Positions 42,848 through 50,390 of a DNA stretch of 54,689 nt are shown piece by piece; positions within the stretch are counted from its first letter, which is position 1, and every line of letters starts with the position of its first letter. A model generated the notes under the pieces. It was not told where the DNA came from, did not search any database, and saw nothing but the letters and a program-made list of their open reading frames with translations. The translations under genes and the position numbers were made by a program. Location of the stretch: the NCBI RefSeq assembly GCF_900100705.1, contig NZ_FNCH01000029.1, positions 1-54,689 on the forward strand, written 5' to 3'. The DNA is from Pedobacter terrae. Its GTDB lineage: Bacteria > Bacteroidota > Bacteroidia > Sphingobacteriales > Sphingobacteriaceae.

Positions 42848-43801
42848 TTAAAATATAGCCTTCGCAATTTGCTTGGTCTGCTCTGGGCGACCCATGGTAT
42901 AAAAGTGTAATACAGGCGCACCAAAATCAATTAGTTCTTTACATTGTTTGATCATCGCTTCCGTACCAATTTCTTTTGCCTCATTATTGTTTTTAGCATG
43001 CGATAGTGCATCCGTTAACTCATCTGGTAAATCAATGTGGAATATCTTGGGCAATACATTTAGCTGCGATAAGGTACTGATGGGCTTCAAACCCGGTATA
43101 ATTGGAATATTGATATCATTCTCCCTACATTTCTTTACAAAATCGAAATACTTCTGGTTATCGAAGAACATCTGCGTAACAATAAACTCCGCTCCTGCTT
43201 CAACTTTCTTTTTCAGATATTTGAAATCTGTACTCATATTGGGTGCTTCGAAGTGCTTTTCCGGATAACCTGCAACACCGATACAGAAATCACTTTTAAA
43301 AGTTTCTACATCTTCGTGCAGAAATTTACCTTCGTTATGGTTCTTGATATGCTCGATTAAATCTGTTGCATAACAGTGCCCGCCAGGAGTTGGCACAAAA
43401 TTCCCATCTGCCTTACGGGCATCGCCACGCAAAGCCAAAACATTATCAATCCCCAAAAACTGTAGGTCGATCAATGCATTTTCAGTTTCTTCTTTGGTAA
43501 ATCCACCGCAAATGAGGTGCGGAACGGCATCAACTTTATATTTATGAATAATGGCTGCACAAATGGCAATGGTACCCGGACGTTTACGGTAAGATACCTT
43601 TTGAAGCAAACCATTAGCCTGTTCTTTATAAATGTAATCCTCGCGCAGCGAAGTTACATCGATAAAAGGCGGATTAAACTCAAGCAATGGCTCTATCGCA
43701 TCATAAATCCATTGTATACTTTGCCCTTTGATGGGCGGCAATAATTCAAAAGAGAATAAGGTTTTACCCTTTGCGTTTTTTATATGGTCTGTAATCTTCA
43801 T
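42848..43801 (-). CDS. metF: Methylenetetrahydrofolate reductase
   Basis: MetF reduces 5,10-methylene-THF to 5-methyl-THF, the methyl donor for MetH. The 317-residue TIM-barrel flavoprotein shows FSFELLPP with the catalytic-type Glu, VTSLREDY, NVLALRGD, CIGVAGYPEKH and FIVTQMFFDNQKYFDFV. It lies downstream of metH in the same transcript and so under the same SAM riboswitch. The 68-bp gap is filled by an inverted repeat. Confidence 0.96.
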   Translation of the reverse strand: MKITDHIKNAKGKTLFSFELLPPIKGQSIQWIYDAIEPLLEFNPPFIDVTSLREDYIYKEQANGLLQKVSYRKRPGTIAICAAIIHKYKVDAVPHLICGGFTKEETENALIDLQFLGIDNVLALRGDARKADGNFVPTPGGHCYATDLIEHIKNHNEGKFLHEDVETFKSDFCIGVAGYPEKHFEAPNMSTDFKYLKKKVEAGAEFIVTQMFFDNQKYFDFVKKCRENDINIPIIPGLKPISTLSQLNVLPKIFHIDLPDELTDALSHAKNNNEAKEIGTEAMIKQCKELIDFGAPVLHFYTMGRPEQTKQIAKAIF

Positions 43802-43873
43802 AACCCAACCCCTAAAGGGGCCTTAAATTTTAATTTGTTTGTAATTCCCTCCCCTTAAGGGGACGGGGGTTAA
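43801..43873. repeat. CCCC(TAAA/TTAA)GGGG inverted repeat between metH and metF
   Basis: Inner palindromes are CCCCTAAAGGGG (43809-43820) and CCCCTTAAGGGG (43851-43862). The flanks TAACCCAACCCC and GGGGACGGGGGTTA make the whole block an inverted repeat. The block exactly spans the intergenic gap and overlaps the metH stop and the base before metF. A related CTCTCCAAAGGAGGGG palindrome occurs in the 232-bp array. Confidence 0.75.
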
Positions 43874-46800
43874 TAAGCTAAATTTGGACTTAACCATCGC
43901 TCTACTTCTTCAATCGGCATATTTTTCCTGATGGCATAATCTTCAATCTGATCCTTGGTAATTTTTCCTAATCCAAAATATCGTGAATCTGGATGTGCGA
44001 AGTAAAAACCACTTACCGCAGCTGTTGGGTACATGGCATAACTTTCGGTTAAACGCAATCCTATTTTGTTCTCTGCATCAAGCAATTGGAATAAAGTTCC
44101 TTTTTCGGTGTGCTCAGGGCAGGCAGGATAACCTGGTGCGGGGCGGATACCTGCATATTCCTCTTTAATTAATTCCTGATTGCTTAGTTTTTCATCTTTG
44201 GCATAACCCCAGTATTCTTTACGTACACGCTCGTGCATGCGCTCGGCAAAGGCTTCTGCCAAACGATCGGCCAGTGCTTTGACCATAATACTGTTGTAAT
44301 CATCGTAATTGGACTCGAACTCATTCACCAGTTCGTCAATCCCAATACCTGCAGTTACCGCAAAACCACCAAAATAATCCTGAATTCCGCTTTCTTTTGG
44401 CGCAATAAAATCAGATAAAGCATAATATGGCTGCCCATCTACTTTTTCGGCCTGTTGGCGGAGGGTGTGAATAGTTACCAGTTGGGAGTTTTCGGTTCTC
44501 AGTTCTGAGTCGACGGGCAGACTTCCGACTTCGGACTCCGGACTTCGGACTTCTAAAACAATGTCGTCTCCTACCGCATTTGCCGGCCAGAAACCAATTA
44601 CTGCTCTTGCTGTTAATAGTTTCTCATCGAGGATGCGTTTTAATAAAGTCTGTGCATCATCAAACAGTTTCTTTGCTTCGTCGCCTACATTTTTATCATC
44701 GAAAATTTTCGGATAACTTCCGCGGAGCTCCCAGGTATGGAAAAATGGTGTCCAATCGATATACGGAACCAGTTCTTCTAAGGGATAATTATCGAAAACC
44801 CTGGTACCAGTAAATTCGGGAACAGGTAGATTAGGTTGAAAATCGATCTTAAACTTATTATTTCGGGCTTCTTCCAGCGTTTTAAAACGTTTATCAGAAC
44901 GTTTGTTTAAATGGGCTTCGCGGGCTTTATCATATTCAGCTCTTATTCCTGCAATATATTCATCTCTCGTATCAGGATTCATTAAAGTACTGCAAACTGT
45001 AACACTTCTTGAAGCATCTAATACGTGAATTGCAGGACCTGAATAATTCGGCGCTACTTTTACCGCTGCATGGATACGTGAAGTGGTGGCACCACCGATA
45101 ATCAATGGAATGGTAAAACCTTCGCGTTCCATTTCTTTGGCAAAGTGAACCATTTCATCCAATGATGGTGTGATCAATCCACTCAAACCAATAATATCAG
45201 CATTTATTTCTTTGGCTTTTTTGATGATATCCTGCGCCGGAACCATCACGCCCATATCTACAATTTCGAAATTGTTACAGGCCAATACCACGCCCACAAT
45301 ATTTTTACCAATATCGTGTACGTCTCCTTTCACGGTAGCCATCAACACTTTTCCTGCTGAAGAATTTTGGTTCTGATCTGGATTATCCAGTTTCTCCTGC
45401 TCAATAAAAGGCAACAGGTAGGCTACGGCTTTTTTCATTACCCTGGCCGATTTTACCACCTGGGGCAAGAACATCTTTCCAGCACCAAAAAGATCACCAA
45501 CAATGTTCATCCCATCCATCAATGGTCCTTCGATTACCTGGATCGGGCGGGCATATTTTTGCCTGGCTTCTTCCACATCATCATCCAGGTATTCTACAAT
45601 TCCTTTTACCAGTGAATGTGATAATCTTTCTTCAACAGAACCTTTTCTCCACTCTTCGTCTTTAACTACCTCTTTCCCTTTTGATTTTACGGTATCTGCA
45701 TATTCTACCAACCGCTCTGTGGCATCTTCTCTTCTGTTTAAAAGTACATCCTCTACTCTTTCCAATAATTCGGGTGGAATTTCCTGATAAACCTCTAACA
45801 TCCCTGCATTAACGATGCCCATATCTAACCCAGCCTGAATGGCATGATAAAGAAAGGCAGAGTGCATGGCTTCACGTACCACGTTATTTCCCCTGAATGA
45901 GAACGAAATATTAGAAACCCCTCCACTCACTTTAGCATGAGGTAAGTTTTCTTTAATCCAACGGGTAGCATTAATAAAGTCGACCGCGTAATTGTTGTGT
46001 TCCTCCAGTCCGGTGGCTACGGTTAAAATATTCGGGTCGAAAATTATATCTTCTGGTGGGAAGCCAATTTCGCTTACCAGGATATCGTAACTGCGTTTAC
46101 AAATTTCGATCCTGCGTTGGTAGTTATCGGCCTGTCCCTGCTCATCAAAAGCCATTACCACTACGGCAGCACCATATTGCATAATTTTACGGGCACTTTC
46201 GCGGAATTTATCTTCACCCTCTTTTAAGGAAATGGAGTTTACAATTCCTTTTCCCTGCAGGCATTTTAAACCATTTTCAATCACCGACCATTTTGATGAA
46301 TCGACCATGATCGGCAGTTTGGCGATATCAGGTTCGGAGGCAATGAGGTTTAAGAATTTGGTCATGGCTGCTTCCGAATCGAGCATCCCTTCATCCATAT
46401 TCACATCAATTACCTGTGCACCACCTTCAACCTGTTGCAGGGCAACGGCTAATGCAGCTTCGTAATCTCCACCCAAAATCAGTTTGGAGAATTTTGGAGA
46501 ACCGGTAATATTGGTCCGCTCGCCAATGTTTACAAAAATGCTTTCGGGCATAATGGTTACTGGTTCTAATCCACTTAAACGCATGTATGCCGGAAGCTCA
46601 GGTAATTTTCGGGGTTCGGCTTTCCGGGCATTTTTAGCAATACAGCCAATATGTTCAGGTGTGGTGCCGCAACAGCCGCCCACAATATTTACAAAACCCG
46701 AGGCAATAAAATCATCCACCAGGTGGGCAGTTTCGTGTGGTTGCTCATCGTAAGCACCAAATTCGTTTGGTAAACCTGCATTTGGATAAGCCGAAACATA

Positions 46801-47586
46801 ACAACCTGCTTTTGTGGCCAGCTCCTCAATATGCGGACGCATTTCTTTTGCACCTAAAGCACAGTTAAAACCAATACTTAATGGTTTTGCATGCATTACA
46901 GAGTTTAAGAAAGCTTCGGCAGTTTGTCCTGAAAGTGTTCGCCCGGAAGCATCTGTAATGGTACCAGAAATCATGATCTCCAGTTTACGGCCTATTACTT
47001 CTTCATATTTTTTAATGGCCACGATAGCCACCTTGGCATTTAAAGTATCGAAAATAGTTTCAATCAACAATACATCAGAACCACCATCTACCAATCCACG
47101 CACCTGCTCGTAATAAGCTTCTTCCAACTCATCAAAATAAACCGCCCTAAAACCAGGGTCGTTTACATTTGGCGACATGGAAAGGGTACGGTTTGTTGGC
47201 CCGATAGCACCGGCAACGAAACATTTACGGTCAGGATTTGCGGCCATAAATTCATTTACAGCCTCCTTTGCCACCCGTGCGCCTTCGAAACTCATTTCGT
47301 AAGAAAGATCTTCCATTTGGTAATCGGCCATGGAAATGCGCTGTGTACTAAAGGTATTGGTTTCGATAATATCGGCACCAGCGGCCAGGTACTCCAAGTG
47401 TATTGTTTTGATAATATCAGGCCGCGTGATGTTAAGCAAGTCGTTATTGCCTTTTACATCACAGGGATGGTTTTTAAATCGCTCTCCCCTAAAATCTTCT
47501 TCGCTTAAGTTATATCGCTGAATCATGGTACCCATTGCACCATCAATCACTAAAATACGTTTCTCTAATTCTTCTCTTATACCCAT
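43870..47586 (-). CDS. metH: Cobalamin-dependent methionine synthase
   Basis: MetH transfers methyl from 5-methyl-THF to homocysteine through methylcobalamin. The 1238-residue modular protein has all four parts. The homocysteine domain (1-about 330) has zinc ligands in GFNCALGAKEM and GGCCGTTPEHI. The pterin domain is about 350-630. The cobalamin domain (about 650-890) has DVHDIGKNIVGVVL near 752. The reactivation domain (about 920-1238) has AVIGFWPANAVGDDI, GIRPAPGYPACPEHTEK and VERWLSPNLAY. Between GDDIVLE and TIHTLRQQ, residues about 1011-1038 are an atypical insert encoded by repeat-like DNA. A SAM-I riboswitch lies upstream and metF downstream. Confidence 0.97.
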   Translation of the reverse strand: MGIREELEKRILVIDGAMGTMIQRYNLSEEDFRGERFKNHPCDVKGNNDLLNITRPDIIKTIHLEYLAAGADIIETNTFSTQRISMADYQMEDLSYEMSFEGARVAKEAVNEFMAANPDRKCFVAGAIGPTNRTLSMSPNVNDPGFRAVYFDELEEAYYEQVRGLVDGGSDVLLIETIFDTLNAKVAIVAIKKYEEVIGRKLEIMISGTITDASGRTLSGQTAEAFLNSVMHAKPLSIGFNCALGAKEMRPHIEELATKAGCYVSAYPNAGLPNEFGAYDEQPHETAHLVDDFIASGFVNIVGGCCGTTPEHIGCIAKNARKAEPRKLPELPAYMRLSGLEPVTIMPESIFVNIGERTNITGSPKFSKLILGGDYEAALAVALQQVEGGAQVIDVNMDEGMLDSEAAMTKFLNLIASEPDIAKLPIMVDSSKWSVIENGLKCLQGKGIVNSISLKEGEDKFRESARKIMQYGAAVVVMAFDEQGQADNYQRRIEICKRSYDILVSEIGFPPEDIIFDPNILTVATGLEEHNNYAVDFINATRWIKENLPHAKVSGGVSNISFSFRGNNVVREAMHSAFLYHAIQAGLDMGIVNAGMLEVYQEIPPELLERVEDVLLNRREDATERLVEYADTVKSKGKEVVKDEEWRKGSVEERLSHSLVKGIVEYLDDDVEEARQKYARPIQVIEGPLMDGMNIVGDLFGAGKMFLPQVVKSARVMKKAVAYLLPFIEQEKLDNPDQNQNSSAGKVLMATVKGDVHDIGKNIVGVVLACNNFEIVDMGVMVPAQDIIKKAKEINADIIGLSGLITPSLDEMVHFAKEMEREGFTIPLIIGGATTSRIHAAVKVAPNYSGPAIHVLDASRSVTVCSTLMNPDTRDEYIAGIRAEYDKAREAHLNKRSDKRFKTLEEARNNKFKIDFQPNLPVPEFTGTRVFDNYPLEELVPYIDWTPFFHTWELRGSYPKIFDDKNVGDEAKKLFDDAQTLLKRILDEKLLTARAVIGFWPANAVGDDIVLEVRSPESEVGSLPVDSELRTENSQLVTIHTLRQQAEKVDGQPYYALSDFIAPKESGIQDYFGGFAVTAGIGIDELVNEFESNYDDYNSIMVKALADRLAEAFAERMHERVRKEYWGYAKDEKLSNQELIKEEYAGIRPAPGYPACPEHTEKGTLFQLLDAENKIGLRLTESYAMYPTAAVSGFYFAHPDSRYFGLGKITKDQIEDYAIRKNMPIEEVERWLSPNLAY
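44466..44556. repeat. Word-repeat insertion inside the metH reading frame
   Basis: The plus strand reads CAGTTGGGAGTTTTCGGTTC, TCAGTTCTGAGTC, then CTTCCGACTTCGGACTCCGG and ACTTCGGACTTC. This near-tandem word pattern is like the intergenic elements at 9349 and 25605. It keeps the metH frame open and encodes about 28 residues (VRSPESEVGSLPVDSELRTE and following) in the reactivation domain, where E. coli MetH has a shorter loop. Confidence 0.8.
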
Positions 47587-47589
47587 TTG

Positions 47590-47690
47590 TTGTTGTAAGA
47601 TTTGAGATATGAGAGATTAGATATGAGAATGGATTAGACGCAATGTCTAAAACCTCAAATCTATTGTCTCAAGTCTCTAAAAGGCTTATT
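47590..47690. repeat. Short-word inverted repeat element in the metH leader
   Basis: The left half, TAAGATTTGAGATATGAGAG and TTAGATATGAGAATGG, is answered on the right by AACCTCAAATCTATTGTCTC and AAGTCTCTA. It shares words with the nuoE-nuoF element. It lies between the SAM riboswitch and the metH ATG, the stretch that would normally hold the expression platform. Confidence 0.7.
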
Positions 47691-47722
47691 TAAAAAGTTG
47701 GTACGTGAATCGTAATCCTAAA

Positions 47723-47822
47723 CTTATCTTTTTCTGCTATTTGCAGAATAGAATTTAGCACCTTGTAGGTTACAGGTTGCTAAGACTTCGTTGGGTCTAA
47801 TCCCTCCGTCTTTCTTAATAAG
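47723..47822 (-). promoter_or_regulatory. SAM-I (S-box) riboswitch upstream of metH
   Basis: On the minus strand the block begins CTTATTAAGAAAGACGGAGG and continues GATTAGACCC, AACGAAGTCTTAGCAACC, AAGGTGCTAAATTC and GCAAATAGCAGAAAAAGATAAG. These match the SAM-I aptamer consensus in order: P1 closing CTTAT/ATAAG, the GGAGGGA...GCAACC core and the AAGGTGCTAA junction. It should sense S-adenosylmethionine and repress metH-metF when SAM is plentiful. The 3-prime end is 136 bp before the metH ATG. I could not identify a clear terminator, so the mode of control is unresolved. Confidence 0.93.
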
Positions 47823-47837
47823 CATACAAAAATGCAA

Positions 47838-47845
47838 CAAAGCTA
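47838..47845 (-). promoter_or_regulatory. Predicted -7 promoter box for the riboswitch-metH-metF transcript
   Basis: TAGCTTTG on the minus strand is a perfect TAnnTTTG match. It lies 15 bp upstream of the riboswitch 5-prime end, the right distance for a transcript starting at the aptamer. No TTTG with proper spacing was found for the -33 element. Confidence 0.5.
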
Positions 47846-47888
47846 CATCAATTCCAAAATTTATCGCTTTGCTGCCAAATAAAATTAC

Positions 47889-47916
47889 AAAGGCCATGCA
47901 ATTCTGCACGGCCTTT
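47889..47916 (-). terminator. Terminator after the Bax-inhibitor-1 gene
   Basis: The stem AAAGGCC-A-TGCA pairs with TGCA-C-GGCCTTT around a 4-base loop, one mismatch. On the minus strand it runs into a T-rich stretch. It lies 23 bp after the stop codon at 47939. Confidence 0.75.
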
Positions 47917-47938
47917 AAAATATTATTCGGTTTTGCGT

Positions 47939-48694
47939 TTACTTTCTGCTTCCGAAAATGCGTAATAAGAAAAGGAATATGTTTAAGAAATCAAGGTATA
48001 AAGACAATGCAGCTACAATGGCCATCTTTTTACTTTCAACCTGAAGAACCTGTTCGCCGCTTGCTTCAATTCCTTCACCAATTCTTTTGATTTTTTGCAC
48101 ATCATAGGCTGTTAATGCTGTAAATATTGCAATTCCAATAAATGCCATAAACAAGCTGAACTGTTCGCTTTGAATAAACATATTAATTACACTGGCAATT
48201 ACTAAACCAATAACCCCAACCATTAGAATCGGTCCAAATTTACTTAGATCGATATTGGTTGTGTACCCCATAAATGCCATAATTCCAAATATTCCGGCAG
48301 CTCCTGCAAAACAGCTCACGATTGAACCTGAGGTATAAGTTAACAAGATAAAACTTAAACTCACTCCAGTTAGTACTGAATAGAGAACGAAAACGCCGAT
48401 TAATGCAGGTAATGATAATCTACTTAAACCCAATCCCATTAAAAGAACTAATCCCAGCGGTGCAAACATTGCTATATAGCCAAAAATTGACATGCTCACT
48501 TTTCCAGTTGCAGGGTTGATATTTAAAAGGTATTGCATCAACTGCTCATTAGTTCCGAATAAATAGGCAGCGATTGTAGATAAACTTAACGCCACAAACA
48601 TCCATAAGAAAACGTTGGCAAAGAATTTTTTAGAAACAGATCGTTCCTGAACGAAAACACTGTTGTCTTGGTATTGATAATTTTGTTGTTCCAT
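47939..48694 (-). CDS. Bax inhibitor-1 / YccA family membrane protein
   Basis: This 251-residue protein has a hydrophilic N-terminal segment and about seven helices. The family regions include VYSVLTGVSLSFILLTYTSGSI-like sequence, the helix GIFGIMAFMGYTTNIDLSKFG, and the C-terminal FTALTAYDVQKIKRIGEG, whose Asp/Lys are typical of the BI-1 (TMBIM) calcium-leak channel fold. Bacterial relatives include YetJ, a pH-sensitive Ca channel, and YccA. The physiological role here is unknown. It is probably co-transcribed with or near the hypothetical gene 38 bp upstream. Confidence 0.9.
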   Translation of the reverse strand: MEQQNYQYQDNSVFVQERSVSKKFFANVFLWMFVALSLSTIAAYLFGTNEQLMQYLLNINPATGKVSMSIFGYIAMFAPLGLVLLMGLGLSRLSLPALIGVFVLYSVLTGVSLSFILLTYTSGSIVSCFAGAAGIFGIMAFMGYTTNIDLSKFGPILMVGVIGLVIASVINMFIQSEQFSLFMAFIGIAIFTALTAYDVQKIKRIGEGIEASGEQVLQVESKKMAIVAALSLYLDFLNIFLFLLRIFGSRK

Positions 48695-48732
48695 TTTAGT
48701 TTTTGTGTGATAAATTATATAAAAATAAAAAT

Positions 48733-49299
48733 TTAGTTCAATCTTTTTGTCAGCTGTTCTTCAACTTTTTTAAAGAACTGTAATGGCTTTAATGTACGCC
48801 AAGGCAGATTGTCAAACGCACCGCCAAAGTTAATGTAATAATCGATGCTATTATCGCGAAATTCACTGATCACATGTTCCTGAAAATTCACCCCAACAAT
48901 CCAGCCATCTTCTACTTCCTGAAACCATTCTTCATAATAACTATCATCAGAGGCATGAAAATTAAGAACGTTTTCACCGATCAGGATAAATTTATTAAGT
49001 CCTTCATCCATCATCGTCTCTAAAATATCGCGTTTCAGCAACATAATGTCGTTATTAATGGCATCGTTCCACTCGCCTATAAACTCAATAATCGCATAGC
49101 CTCGATCATAATCAGCATATAATACCTTCATGTACAATGTGTTCGAACCAAACTCATCCCACTGTGGGTGCAATAAAAAATTATATATCTGCTTATCGAA
49201 GTAAAGTTCTGAATACTCGGTATTGTAAAATGGCGAACGCTCATCTTCCGCCGAAATATAATCATCTCTCCACTGGTAATAAGGCTCAATTTCGTGCAT
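48733..49299 (-). CDS. Conserved hypothetical acidic protein
   Basis: This 188-residue soluble protein is rich in Asp, Glu, Tyr and Trp, with no signal peptide or membrane helix. It contains HPQWDEFGSNTLYMKVLYAD, DRGYAIIEFIGEWNDAINND and WRTLKPLQFFKKVEEQL. The sequence reads as an alpha/beta domain with no catalytic motif I can name, and I do not recognise a characterised family. The tidy ATG start, normal codon pattern and operon-like spacing to the BI-1 gene support a real gene. Confidence 0.75.
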   Translation of the reverse strand: MHEIEPYYQWRDDYISAEDERSPFYNTEYSELYFDKQIYNFLLHPQWDEFGSNTLYMKVLYADYDRGYAIIEFIGEWNDAINNDIMLLKRDILETMMDEGLNKFILIGENVLNFHASDDSYYEEWFQEVEDGWIVGVNFQEHVISEFRDNSIDYYINFGGAFDNLPWRTLKPLQFFKKVEEQLTKRLN

Positions 49300-49309
49300 A
49301 TTTTTCTCT

Positions 49310-49396
49310 AGTTATTGAATGAGTGAATTTTGAATAAATGAATGTAAGTTTGTTTCTACCTTACATCATTTTATCTTTCAATCATTCTCTCATTTC
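49310..49396. repeat. Short-word inverted repeat element between murQ and hypothetical gene
   Basis: The left half, GAATGAGTGAATTTTGAATA and AATGAATGTAAG, is complementary in shuffled order to CTTACATCATTTTATC and TTTCAATCATTCTCTCATT on the right. It fills the intergenic gap and ends at the murQ stop codon. Confidence 0.7.
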
Positions 49397-50200
49397 TTAT
49401 TGTCCTGCTTCTACGGCTTTACGTACACTTCCATATCGGGTTAACAATTCGGCGGCTTCATCGTAACCAATATTCAGTTCATCCGCAACCATTTGCGTGC
49501 CACGATCTACCAGTTTATGATTAGTTAACTGCATATCGACCATTTTGTTTCCAACTACACGCCCCAGCTGAACCATCACCGTGGTACTCAACATATTTAA
49601 TACCATTTTTTGCGCTGTACCGGATTTCATGCGTGTAGAGCCGGTAATAAATTCAGGTCCAACCACAACTTCAACCGGAAAATCAGATTCAGCAGCAATA
49701 GGGCCACCGGCATTACAAACAATACAACCCGTTAAAACACCATGTTTACGCGCCATGTTTAATCCACCAATTACATATGGCGTAGTACCTGACGCGGCGA
49801 GGCCAACCAAGCAATCTTTTTCATTAATATCAAATTCCTGAAGATCTTTCCAGGCTTGCTCAGCATTATCTTCAGCAAATTCTACCGCTCTTCTAATGGC
49901 AGTGTCTCCGCCGGCAATAATCCCTACAACCCAATCAAACGGCACACCATAAGTTGGCGGGCATTCTGAAGCATCTACCACACCTAAACGACCGCTGGTG
50001 CCTGCACCTATATAAAAGAGACGACCGCCTTTTTTCATGCGTTCGGCCACGGCCGATGTTAATTTTTCGATTTGAGGCAAAGATTTTTCAACGGCAAATG
50101 CTACAGTTTTATCTTCGTTATTAATGCCCTGCAAAACCTCTAATACCGACATCTGATCAATGTGGTCATAATTAGATTCCTGCTCGGTAACTCTATTCAT
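49397..50200 (-). CDS. murQ: N-acetylmuramic acid 6-phosphate etherase
   Basis: MurQ cleaves the lactyl ether of MurNAc-6-phosphate to give GlcNAc-6-phosphate during cell-wall recycling. The 267-residue protein starts with the conserved RVTEQESNYDHIDQMSVLEV and has the SIS domain sequences YIGAGTSGRLGVVDASECPP, GIIAGGDTAIRRAVE, LVGLAASGTTPYV and FITGSTRMKSGTAQKM. Glu and substrate-binding motifs are intact. It is slightly shorter than the E. coli protein because it lacks the last helix. Its neighbours are not recycling genes, and it is divergent from the S41 peptidase. Confidence 0.95.
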   Translation of the reverse strand: MNRVTEQESNYDHIDQMSVLEVLQGINNEDKTVAFAVEKSLPQIEKLTSAVAERMKKGGRLFYIGAGTSGRLGVVDASECPPTYGVPFDWVVGIIAGGDTAIRRAVEFAEDNAEQAWKDLQEFDINEKDCLVGLAASGTTPYVIGGLNMARKHGVLTGCIVCNAGGPIAAESDFPVEVVVGPEFITGSTRMKSGTAQKMVLNMLSTTVMVQLGRVVGNKMVDMQLTNHKLVDRGTQMVADELNIGYDEAAELLTRYGSVRKAVEAGQ

Positions 50201-50371
50201 AAATTTAATTTTGATAAAATTCGGTAAATTCTTTCTAAAAACTAGGCTAAAAATCTAAAAAATATCTACCATAAATTTTAACCAACTGTGCCAGGCGTTA
50301 TTTAATGTTAAATATTATAAACAAAAGACATGAAAATGCAGTTAAAAAATATATCAACCCGCTAATTTTCA

Positions 50372-50379
50372 TAAATTTG
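50372..50379 (+). promoter_or_regulatory. Predicted -7 promoter box of the S41 peptidase gene
   Basis: TAAATTTG is a perfect TAnnTTTG match, 11 bp upstream of the ATG at 50391, implying a very short leader. No good -33 TTTG was seen. Confidence 0.45.
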
Positions 50380-50390
50380 CGGTAACGCCA

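Noticed and set aside
47724..47909. Minus-strand 61-codon ORF upstream of metH
   Set aside because: It overlaps the SAM-I aptamer and the terminator of the next gene, both of which explain the sequence better.
49397..50200. MurQ as a C-terminally truncated gene
   Set aside because: All catalytic SIS motifs are present, and a length near 270 seems usual for Bacteroidota. The stop precedes a normal intergenic element.
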